Assembly: GCA_028641055.1 (NCBI GenBank)
Contig: CM054062.1
Span: 15,061,639-15,125,638, forward strand
Origin: Alopecurus myosuroides
Lineage: Eukaryota > Streptophyta > Magnoliopsida > Poales > Poaceae
Reading direction: 5' to 3'
Length of the DNA: 64,000 bases
The position numbers were made by a program, and so were the translations under genes. A model generated the notes under the pieces. That model was not told the DNA's origin. It made no database searches and saw only the letters and a list, made by a program, of their open reading frames with translations. Shown here piece by piece: positions 9,833 through 20,312 of this stretch (position 1 is its first letter; each line of letters begins with the position of its first letter).

Positions 9833-10302
9833 TGATGGAGGGATAATAACCCGGTAGGCCAACTCCAAGGCGTAATCCGGCCCAAAGGACTCTGTGCAGG
9901 ATCCGGCTAAGGATAAAGAAACTTTCGGAAGGCCCAAGTTTGTAGTCCCAGTAACCCGGATTGTGCGTTACGGTAAAGGAAGGTTAGGGTTTGTACGCCG
10001 TGTCCGGGTAGGATCCAGGGTGCGTCTTGAAGGACAAGCCGGGGGGTACGGGTGCTTTATAATCCGACCCCTAGGTCTAGTTGAGGGATCTAAGAACCCT
10101 AGGAGTACCGCTTGATATCGAGCATCCAGTGTATACAAGAGATCGAGTTAATATATTGAGATCGGAGACTCGGCGACTTGATTGTCGGCTACCAGATCGA
10201 GTTGCATCATGTTTTCCTCTGAGCTAAACCCTCTCCCAAACGCCTGTGTCGTCTTGCCCCAAGATCAGTTACCCCCGGTAACGTCTGCCGTGATAATCCC
10301 AC
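9833..10302 (+). repeat. 5' LTR of the Retand element, missing its last 5 bp
   Basis: Aligns with 19898-20312 plus 34340-34403, with five mismatches counted by eye. The match stops after CCCAC at 10302, whereas the 3' LTR continues CGACA. A TTTATAATCC box near 10057 may act as the promoter. Confidence 0.9.
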
Positions 10303-10498
10303 TGCGTCCAAAGGTGTTTACATCACGGGAGAAGCTCGGAAGAACATGGAGAATCTTGTCATCGGCGAGATCTACATCGACCACAAAGGAGAAAAGATGG
10401 TGGACGATTCCGGCTGGGGGCCAGAGTCGGATCACCTCGAGTCCGGATCTACTGTGACGGTCGGCCAGATCAACATCTTCTAGCAGGGACAATATCAT
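10303..10498 (+). pseudogene. residual gag/spacer after the internal deletion
   Basis: No primer-binding site or gag core is present here. The open frame running through the LTR junction shows no domain. It is probably the 3' end of gag left by the deletion that begins at the LTR edge. Confidence 0.5.
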
Positions 10499-13400
10499 GT
10501 GCATACTACAGGAACTTCTAGCAGGGACAAAGAGACATTAAAGCAAGCGGTAAACTCGGTTTCCTCGGCCGTGCCGGGATACCTGAGATGGGCGGAACAA
10601 GAAGTAACATGGAGCAGAAGAGATCACCCGGAAAGAATAGAGCGCCCAGGAGTCTTGGCATTGGTGGTTGCGCCACAGGTCAATGGTTATGAGCTGAAAA
10701 GGGTCCTGATGGACGATGGAAGTAGCATTAACATCCTGTATTGGGAAACCTTCTTACGCATGAGTCTCAAAGAGTCCCAGCTACAGAAAAGTTCGACAGT
10801 CTTTCACGGGATCGTGCCGGGTCACGCGGCGAGCCCCGAGGGAAAGATCACCTTGGAGGTTGCTTTCGGAGAATCGACGGATAATTATCGAGTTGAGTGG
10901 CTCACGTTCGAGGTGGTCAAATTGCGCAGTCCTTATCACGCGCTGTTCGGAAGACCGGCTTATGCTAAATTCATGGCTAGGCCGTGTTATGTGTATTTGC
11001 AGCTAAAGATTCCGGGTCCTAAACGGACCATCACTGTACATGGGAACCGGGATATAGCGGCCGAGTGCGACGAAGTAGATTCATTAATGGTCGAGCAAGC
11101 GTGCAGAAAAGAAGAACTCGAGTATTACCGGTCTCAAGTGAATCCGGATGATAGAACAGCTTTGAAAAGGCCGAATACTGAGGACGAGAGAGCGAAATTC
11201 AAGGCAGCACAAGACACCAAGAAGATAGATTTTGTTGAAGGTGATTCCACTAAGCAATTTACTATAGGGTCTAACTTGGAAAGAGAGCAGGAGAAGGCAC
11301 TTGTGGAGTTTATTCGTTCAAATGCGGACGTGTTCGCCTGGACACCTAGCGACATGCCGGGTATCCCTACAGAATTGGCGGAGCACAGTTTGCACGTGGA
11401 TCCCAGGTCCAGGCCTGTGAAGCAGGGCTTGAGGAAGATGAATGAGGAAAGAAGGAAAGCCATAGGTGAAGAAATTGCTCGGCTACTGACAGCCGGCTTT
11501 ATCATGGAAGTGTTTCACCCGGATTGGTTAGCAAATCCGGTTCTAGTAATGAAAAAGACTAACGAGTGGAGGATGTGCATCGATTTCACGAGTCTCAACA
11601 AGCATTGCCCAAAGGACCCGTTCGCGCTACCAAGGATAGACCAGATCGTAGACGCAGTAGCCGGGAGTGACTTGCTATGCTTCCTGGACGCATACTCCGG
11701 GTATCACCAAATTAAGCTTAAGAGGGAGGATTGGGAGAAAACATCATTTATAACCCCTTTTGGGGCCTTCTGTTATAAAACTATGACGTTTGGATTGAAG
11801 AACGCTGGCGCAACTTACCAACGGTGTATTCAAAAGTGCTTCGAGGACCAAATTGGACGCAACGTCCATGCCTATGTGGATGATGTGGTTATCAAGACCA
11901 GGAAGGCGGAGACATTTATCGATGATCTAAAGGAGACGTTCAAAAACTTGAGGAGGTATCAGATGAAGCTTAACCCGACAAAGTGCGTGTTCGGAGTTCC
12001 AGCCGGGAAATTACTCGGCTTTATCGTTTCCGAGAGAGGAATTGAGGCAAACCCGGACAAAATCAAGGCCATCCAGAGTCTGAAAAAGCCGGAAAATTTG
12101 AAGCATGTTCAAAAGCTCACGGGCTGCGTAGCAGCCTTGAGCCGATTCATATCCAGGCTCGGAGAAAAAGCAATACCCTTGTACCGGCTCTTGAGGAAAT
12201 CAGATAAATTCGTATGGGATCAAGAGGCGGATGAGGCGTTTGAGGCACTAAAGAAACAGTTATCTGAAGCACCAGTACTAGCGGCCCCGGGTCCTAAAGA
12301 ACCTATGTTGCTATACGTAGCAGCCGGCCCCCGAGCCGTCAGTGCAGTAGTTGTTGTGGAGCGCAAAGAGGATGGGAAGGGTTACCCGGTCCAGAGACCG
12401 GTTTATTACGTCAGCGAGGTATTGTCAGAAGCAAAGCAGCGCTATCCGCATTGACAAAAGTTGGTGTTCAGGGTCTTTATGGCTAGCCGGAAACTGAATC
12501 CGTATTTCCAAGAACACCCCATAACAGTGGTTAGTTCAATACCAATGTCGGATATCATCAGAAACTCGGACGCGACAGGAAGAATAGCCAAATGGGCGAT
12601 AGAGATGGGGGATTATCACATCAACTACGAACCCAGGTCAGCAATCAAATCTCAAGCTTTAATTGATTTCGTTAACGACTGGACACATACAGGCATGGCT
12701 ACAACGGTTCCAAACTCCGAGTCATGGATCATGCACTTCGATGGATCTAAGCAATACGAGGGATCAGGAGCTGGAGTGGTGCTAACGTCACCCAAAGGAG
12801 ATAAATTAAGTTACGTACTACAAATTCACTTTGACTGTTCCAACAACGTGGCCGAGTATGAGGCCCTATTGCATGGCTTAAAGGCAGCCAAGGAGATGAA
12901 CATCAAGAGAATACGATGCTTCGGAGATTCGGACCTTGTGGTACAGCAGGTGTCAGGAACTTGGGATAGAAAGGACGCAACTATGGCAGCATACCGCAGG
13001 GAAGTTGATAGGGTTGCAGGATGTTTTTTCGGGTATGAGGTGGAGCATATAGACAGAAGAAAGAATGAGGCAGCCGACGCACTCGCCAGACTCGGCTCGC
13101 GCAGAGAGCCGGTTCCACCTAACGTTTTCCTGGACGAATTATGGCGACCATCAGTTAAAACCGAGTCAGAGGAGGAATTGGCAAATCAAGACCCGGATTC
13201 AGGACTTGTGGCCACTGTACGTACTATTCCCGAGTGGACAGAACCGTTTTTGGCCTACCTATCGCGAGGCGAGTTACCACAGTAGGAGGTATTAGCAAGG
13301 CAAATTTTGAGGCGAGCAAAGGGATATTCTATCATCAATGGGGAATTATACAAGAGAAGCGTAGCAGGAGTCTTTTTGCGCTGCGTAGCGCCAGAAGAAG

Positions 13401-14515
13401 GCCGACAGATTCTCGACGAAATCCATGAAGGCGACTGTGGACATCATGCATCCACAAGATCTCTTGTGGCTAAAGCTTATCGACACGGATTTTTCTGGCT
13501 CACGGCTCTAGTAGATGCGGAACGATTGGTAGCAAGGTGTGACGGATGTCAAAGGGACGCTCGCCAAACCCATGTGCCGGCTATGGAGTTACGGACCATC
13601 CCGTTAACTTGGCCGTTCGCTGTCTGGGGTATGGACATGGTTGGCCCCTTTCATATGTCACCATGCAAGAAGACACATCTTTTGGTGGCTATTGATAAGT
13701 TTACCAAGTGGGTTGAGGTTATGCCAGTTACTAATTGCGAAGCAGCTACAGCAGTCAAGTTCCTGAAAAGGATTATCTACCGGTTCGGGTATCCCCACAG
13801 CATAATTACCGACAATGGAACCAACATGTCCCTTGGTGAGATGGAGAAGTTCTGTGGCAACAATGGAATCCGGCTTGATGTTGCATCGGTGGCTCATCCG
13901 CAGGCCAATGGACAAGTGGAGAGGGCAAACCAAGAATTGTTTCGTGGATTAAAACCACGATTGCGAGTCCCCTGTATCAGGGCAGCTGGTGCATGGGTCG
14001 AAGAACTTCCTTTTGTGGTTTGGGGTATCAACACTACACCTAACAGATCCACTCAGATGACACCCTTCTTCATGGTCTATGGTGCGGAGGCAGTGTTACC
14101 GAGCGACATTATTCACGATTCACCAAGAGTATCAGCTTACGTCGAAGTGGAGAACGAAAAGACCCGGCAGGACGCCGTGGATATGTTAGAAGAGCAAAGA
14201 GAACAAGCCCTGGAAAGATCAGCCATATATCAGCAAGATCTACGGAGGTATCATAGCCGGCACGTGAAAACCCGGGTATTCCAGGAAGGAGACTTGGTTC
14301 TACGCCTGGTACAGTCAAACGAAGGAAAACACAAATTATCACCACCATGGGAAGGACCATTTATCATAAGCCGGAATCTGCATAATGGATCATATTACTT
14401 GGTAGATGCAAGGGAAGAGTCGGCTACAGTTAACGACACCGCACATACCACTTCATCTATGCAAGAAGGAGACAGACCATGGAACGTGGCTCAGCTACGT
14501 CCATATTATACTTAG
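10499..14515 (+). pseudogene. pol: Retand polyprotein: protease, reverse transcriptase, RNase H, second RNase H, integrase
   Basis: A single frame with only two in-frame stops (TGA at 12452-12454 and TAG at 13283-13285). In order: an aspartic protease with VLMDDGSSIN near 10703; a reverse transcriptase with FLDAYSGYHQI and catalytic YVDD near 11876; the first RNase H after SEAPVLAAPG; a second, archaeal-type RNase H with MHFDGSKQYEGSGAG near 12730; an HHCC zinc finger (GDCGHH to CDGCQ, 13430-13550); and an integrase core whose acidic triad lies in GMDMVGP, TDNGT and VERAN (about 13628, 13807 and 13913). The paired RNase H domains are typical of the Tat lineage. The first stop replaces a codon in the conserved block after RYPH. 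Both stops look like simple point changes. Confidence 0.93.
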
Positions 14516-15549
14516 TAAAGACTACATTGGCAAGTGGAAGTGCACGATGTAACAGGCGGCAGGTTTCAGACGTACTCTTTTCCTATCCAGGGTACCCTTG
14601 GGGACTGGATGGGTTTTTAATGAGGCGGCTTGCTGACCCAATATTCTCATATCAAGAAAAGAAGTGGTTATTATCATCTTAGTACGTTGCATGTGTATAG
14701 GTCTTGGGGGCTGATTGCTTGAATAGCACAGTTACAAACTCAATGACCCGTCCTTGATGCCTATGAGTTATAAGGGCCGATTACTCGCAAACGAGTACGG
14801 CTGCAATCTTATAACCGGACAAAGGAGCCAAACTTTCTTGACTTTTCTTACTTAAACTCGATGTGACTCGCAATAAAAGTGGCATGATTTGCTCGCTTAC
14901 GATTACAATCAGCCATGAAGCCCAATGGGACTTGCCTGACCCTGTTTTCGTATAGATGTAACAACATGATATCCACGCCAAAACCGGCTTATAGTACAAG
15001 ATTGTCAAAAGGGTCATCTAAACCACAAGTTATGCAGAGTATAAGGCTAAAAGCTGGAAACTCAACGTTTATCAAGCATAACTTCACTACCTATGTGAAA
15101 CGGCTCCGGGTTTGAGCTTAGCAAACAACAAAACTCGTTCTCTTCGAAAAAAATCACATATCCCAGACTCGGAAATTCGGGTCTTGGCGATTGGGGATTT
15201 TGGAAAGGAAAACGTAGTGTAGTTGCTAAGGCTCAAAAACACCCAAACATCCGAGTCTTGGGGACTTGGGGGCTTAGAAGCAAGTCCGCTCGTCAAACAC
15301 CCATGAAACTTGGAAACCGAGTCTCACAAAAGGAATCGTAAAGAAAGCCGGATATCAAGAACAAGTTGACTCAAAAGTGGAACGATCAGAAGAAGCGCAA
15401 AGTGTATCAAGAACTTAGAGTGCATTACAAACTCCGGTAAATAGTATCAAAGGTGCACAGGCGCACCATCCAAAAATAATTGTTTAAACGGCACATCGGC
15501 CAACTAACACATGAGAAGTGGCATTAAGGAGCAGGTATCACTCGGCATT
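14516..15549. other. spacer between convergent pol and antisense gene
   Basis: Lies tail-to-tail between the integrase stop and the stop of the minus-strand gene. It contains repeated short words such as GACTCGG and GGGGGCT but no domain. It should carry the 3' end of the antisense transcript. Confidence 0.5.
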
Positions 15550-18500
15550 CTAAGCCGCGGTGTCCATCTTCGCCTTACCCTTGCCATCACTTGGGGTAGC
15601 AGCAGCACCCGGATCAGCAGTGCCGGCTCTCGCAGGAGGAGGAACGACTGGTGTGGAGGTAGCGGGTGCAGAATCGGCTTCAGCCTTCTTTCTGGCAGCC
15701 TCCTCCCTCAACTTAGCAGCTTCCTCCTTCCATCGGGCAAGCATGTCATACGGCTTGGGAAAATCCGATTTGACAACTTCACCAGCAGCATCATATGCAG
15801 GAACGAGGGAATCAACATCTAAACCGTCAGCAATCACGCTGGCCGGGTAACGGACCTCTTTCTGGACGGCTTGGAAATCCTTCACGGAGAACTTGGACCC
15901 ATCAAGCTTGAATTCCGGGAAGCCTCCCATAAGCTTAGCCAGCTCGAGCTTAGGGAAATAAGCCTTGGCAAGGGCAAGCCCCCGGGTTACTCCAACCCGG
16001 CAGGACGAGCGTTTCCAGTGCCAAATCCATTCGGGGATAGTGGAGCAAGCGTCTAGCATTCTCTTCAGGTCGCCATGCCCTGTACCCGGCCACAGTATTT
16101 CTTGAAGGATCCATTTGGTTCCGGCGCATAGCTGCCGGATAACGCTCTTGATAGTTTTCAGCCTGGCAATGTCATCCTCGTCTGGCATCACTTCATCCGG
16201 ACCTGCAGAAATGGAAGCATAAGTCAGGAAATTCCGGCTATTTATCAAAAGGGTAACCCGGATGAAGAAACGTACCAAGCAAAGCACGATATGTGTCAGC
16301 AATTTGAACAGAAAGGCTCGTTAGATCATCTTCTGCTGTGTGAGCCCTCTTCCTATACTTCTTCATTATCGTCCGGTTCCTCCTGGCCTCAGCCTCGGCC
16401 GCCTCACGCAGAGCCACCTCCTTTTCAATGAGCTTGGTGGCCTTTGCCAGTTTCTCCTCAGATTGAGTCACGAAGGACTGCATGGATGCAAGGAAGGATT
16501 AGCCGGGTAAAGGGGAAAGCTATCAGTCGTTTATATCGTAAAAGTTCCAAGCAAATTGTGAACTAATTCACTCGGAACTTGGGTACTGGATAAGGACACA
16601 AGCAATAATAGTCGGGTTTACCTCGTGTTTGGCTACTAAAGCATCCAAGATGTTTTCTTCATTAGCCCTCAAAGCGCGCAGGGTCTCGAGCATCTGGGCA
16701 AACGTCAGGTCCTCGGGTCGGACACCAGAAGAGACGGCAGCCTGGTCGCCTGATGGGGGAGCTCTCCCCGCCGTTGGGGTCGAGACCCGGACAGTCTGAG
16801 CATCCGGGTTGGGAGAACCCATCCTCGTATCCGGAACCTCGATCTCCTCGTCTACTGGTTCAGATGAGGCAGGAGACTCGACAGCTTGGTGAAGTGAGTC
16901 GCCCAAGGGGCCTTGTTCCTGGTCGTTCGCAATATCACTGCCAGTCGCGGAGTCTATGTTTTCAGCCGGCTCCTCCGTCTGACGATTATCCATCTCCACG
17001 TTCTCCGGGTCACTAACAGTGACTTGAGCGCTAAAAGAAAGATGAAAGGGGGCGGTTAGCAATGGTGATCGAAAATTGTCAGGTATCAAAAGGTGTCATA
17101 TAGTCATAAACTTACCCGGTGTTTACGGCGTAATCCGGCGGGAGCTCGCCGCTGGAAGCAGACGAAGATGTCAAAGGGACCGACAGTGGAACCCGGAATT
17201 GCCCGGCGCGTGGATGGTTAGGAGAAGGGTGGCGCTGAGGAGAATTGGAAGGACGAGGCGGAGGAGCATTGGCACAGTGGACTGGGGAGGTAGAGATGCC
17301 CGGGTTAAGGGGATCCTCACCCGGAGAACTCCGAGTTACTCTGCGCTTGGCTGGAAGAGAATCCTTCAAGAACGACGAGTTCGATAATTGATGGTTAAGT
17401 CGTCGCATGGCGTCAAAGGAGTAAGGTTCAGAGGATATAGAGGAGAAAGGAACCTTGGACACTGCCCCTCTGGTCTTCCTCTTGGCTCCAATTGTTGCCT
17501 CTTGATCAGATTCGGTAGCCTCCGGGTCATCCTCGTTGTTCTCACCTTCGTCCTCCAGCCCTGCGAACCAAGTGTGTGTCCGTGGGAAAAAGATTAAATA
17601 GGAGGAAAATGATACAAGTAAAGATAATACAAGATTCGGACAAGTACCTTCACTATCATCGGCCGGCTCATCCTCTTCTTCCGGGTCTCTAGAAGGGGGG
17701 AGGGTTCAACTCTCCAGAAGGGATCATCAGCCTAAGACAAAAGAGATGAAATTAAGGGTTAGAAGCTGTATCAAGTCAAAGTGTGGAAATAAGTTATACC
17801 AAATCTTACCGCAGGAGCCGGGTTTTCCCGAGTAAATGGAGGTAACCCGGCGATGTTCTTTATCACCTCTAGCTTTTCTGTCAAGAAGCCCTTAATGGTT
17901 TTGTTGGTATCGCCGGTCGCAAAGCTCTTGGTGGAGTATCGGAGTGCGTCCGTGGTATGCCCCGAGTACTCGCACATTAATTTGGTGCGGATGGAGTTGG
18001 GTTGGATTCGAAAATCAACCCATGTTTTCACTAAATTGAGCCCAAGGAGGCCTTGGGATGAGAGGATGGCTATCTTAGCTAACAAGGGTAGGATCGCCTC
18101 CCTGTCTGAGTCAGGGGAGAAAGCATTGAAAGACTCGAAAGGCTCGAGGAGACTTTCCGAGTAGCCCGGCAGTTTCTTCTCGCTGTCTGGGGAGGTATCG
18201 TGGCAGTAAAAGAAAGATAGTTGCCAGTGTTTGACGTGGGAGTTTAGATTGAGGGTTGGCATTGGTGAATTCTTGCGGCGTTGGATGGATACCCCACCGC
18301 AGGTAAGAAGTGCCCCGTCACCGCTTTCGCGGCACGGCTTACACTGGAATAGTTCGATGAAGAGAGTCAAACTTGGCGGTACGCACAAGTATGACTCGGA
18401 TAGAACGATGAAGTGGGTAATGTTCAACATAGAGTTAGGCCCTATGTCGAATACCCGGAGGCCATAATGGCTTAGGACCTCCCTGAAGAAAGGGTGACCC

Positions 18501-18739
18501 GGAGGACGGAATCCCCGGGTCACGTGCTCTATGAAGCAGATTACCTCATTATCGGCGGGTGTGGGCCGGGTTTCGTCGCCCGGTGTTCTCCAGTGAATGT
18601 CCTTCTGAGAAGGGAGAATTCCTAACTCGGCTAACCCGTCCAGCTTGGTCTTTGTAACTGTAGAACGCCCCCAATTGGCGGATATGGCCTGGGTAGTCTT
18701 TGCCTGAGTCGGCTGCTTCCCTTGCCTTTTGGGAGCCAT
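15550..18739 (-). CDS. antisense multi-exon gene inside the Retand element (aORF), transposase_28-like N-terminus
   Basis: Coding exons by splice signals on the minus strand: 18739-17810, 17731-17648, 17560-17116, 17030-16622, 16477-16276 and 16202-15550 (TAG). Each intron has GT..AG ends. Phases agree at every junction except for a one-base frame change inside exon 17731-17648, near a C-run at about 17695. The N-terminal 310 residues resemble the 'putative gypsy type transposon' domain (HPFFREVLSHYGLRVFDI, then CVPPSLTLFIELFQ). The middle is acidic and serine/proline-rich. The exon from 16477 is a charged, alanine-rich coiled coil. The last exon has a globular block ending in an alanine/lysine-rich tail. 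Antisense ORFs of this kind are known from Tat elements, but their role is unknown. The frame change may make this copy inactive. Confidence 0.75.
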
Positions 18740-18747
18740 GGGATCGA

Positions 18748-19490
18748 CCTGCAAAACACGAGAAAAAGAGGTACAGAAAATAAGACTCGGAAGTATTGGG
18801 GTATCAGGAAAGCGTGAAAACTAAGAACTATCCGGGTATCACGCCATGAAGTGGAGATTGCAAGGCATCCGGGTATTAAGTATAACTATGGAGATTATTG
18901 GTCACTTACGTATGGAAAGGTGTTTGGGGAGGACGGATGGTTGCCCATGTATCTACTGCAAGCAAAATAGCCGGAAAAGGGGGATTTTTCCGGGTGTCAA
19001 TGTTATGTGCGGAAAATTGAGGTGAAACGGATCTAGATTGGAAAACTCGCGAATGATTCTACGAAGGGATTGGTGATTAATAATGGTAGGAGGGCGATGT
19101 ATGATCATCAAACAGGTTGTTGAAGAAGTTAGCAAGCATCTAAGCTGTCTAAATACGGTGTGACGAAGAAGCGGCCCACAGGTTGACCTAGATCCAATCT
19201 GGGATGAATCGAGAAATTGCGAGACCAAATTAAACAAGTACAAGGAACTTACTGGAGATCTTGGAGTTTAGTGCGACGACTGTGGACGGCGTGGCTCGAG
19301 CGCTCCTCGGTGGTTCTTGGCGAGCGGGACGAGCGCGTAGCGGTGAAGTTTGGCGGCGGCGCGGGATGGCTTGGAAGCGGATGCGGCCGGCGGTGGCTTT
19401 GCACCGGCGGCGAGCGCAAAATTCCCGCGGTGGTGTTACGAGGGCGCAAGGAGTGAAGAAGGAAAGGAGAGAATGGAGTGAGGCGTTGGG
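18748..19490 (-). other. 5' untranslated exon and leader intron of the antisense gene
   Basis: On the minus strand a leader exon from about 19490 ends at 19253 in front of GTAAGTTCC. The intron runs 19252-18749 and ends TTTTGCAG, leaving nine bases before the ATG at 18739. Leader introns are common in plant genes and unusual inside a retrotransposon. Confidence 0.6.
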
Positions 19491-19511
19491 TTCTAGGTCA
19501 TCCCCTGAACG

Positions 19512-19520
19512 CTATTTATA
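19512..19520 (-). promoter_or_regulatory. TATA box of the antisense gene
   Basis: TATAAATAG on the minus strand lies about 30 bp before the start of a pyrimidine-rich leader. It gives the antisense gene a promoter independent of the LTR. Confidence 0.65.
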
Positions 19521-19897
19521 AGGCGAGGGTGAGCTTATCTCAACGTCCGGAAGCCGGAAGTTGTGGGGAATGGTTATCCGCGCGGATCCTATGAGAAATG
19601 CTTCAAGTATTGAGCAAGGTATCTGGACAAAAAAGATAAGGAGATCCACCCCGTGATATCAGGGTCAATTAACGAGTATAGGATCTTGACATTTTTTATT
19701 AGGGCTTAGACCCGGAAAGCTAAGCCGGGTATTTGGAGAAGAGCCGGGTTACCATATGGCCACCGTGGAGTTGGGCCTAGCTATTTATCAAAGCATCTTA
19801 ACCCGGCCTCCATATATTTGTGGGTTTGGTATTTTTTCAGGGAATAGCAAGCACTTCAAGGAAGAATCCGTGAAGCCCAAGCTATTCTGGGGACTAC
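19521..19897 (+). other. 3' untranslated region and polypurine-like end before the 3' LTR
   Basis: No coding signal. The stretch ends in TTCTGGGGACTAC directly before the 3' LTR, the position of the plus-strand primer. On the minus strand it is the upstream region of the antisense gene. Confidence 0.55.
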
Positions 19898-20312
19898 TGA
19901 TGGAGGGATAATAACCCGGTAGGCCAACTCCAAGGCGTAATCTGGCCCAAAGGACTCTGTGCAGGATCCGGCTAAGGATAAAGAAACTTCCGGAAGGCCC
20001 AAGTTTGTAGGCCCAGTAACCCGGATTGTGGGTTACGGTAAAGGAAGGTTAGGGTTTGTACGCCGTGTCCGGGTAGGATCCAGGGTGCGTCTTGAAGGAC
20101 AAGCCGGGGGGTACGGGTGCTTTATAATCCGACCCCTAGGTCTAGTTGAGGGATCTAAGAACCCTAGGAGTACCGCTTGATATCGAGCATCCAGTGTATA
20201 CAAGAGATCGAGTTAATATATTGAGATCGGAGACTCGGCGACTTGATTGCCGGCTACCAGATCGAGTTGCATCATGTTTTCCTCTGAGCTAAACCCTCTC
20301 CCAAACGCCTGT
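19898..20312 (+). repeat. 3' LTR of the Retand element, left part
   Basis: Starts TGATGGAGGGATAATAACCC as does the 5' LTR. It is cut after CCTGT (20308-20312) by the insertion of the long-LTR element and resumes at 34345. Confidence 0.92.
20308..20312. repeat. target-site duplication of the long-LTR element (left)
   Basis: CCTGT, repeated at 34340-34344. Confidence 0.9.

Noticed and set aside
10291..10302. 5' LTR end at the CCCA of GTGATAATCCCA
   Set aside because: It gives TG..CA ends but no target duplication. Extending the 3' LTR to CGACA yields the exact ATTAT duplication and matches the CGACA ends of the other Gypsy elements.
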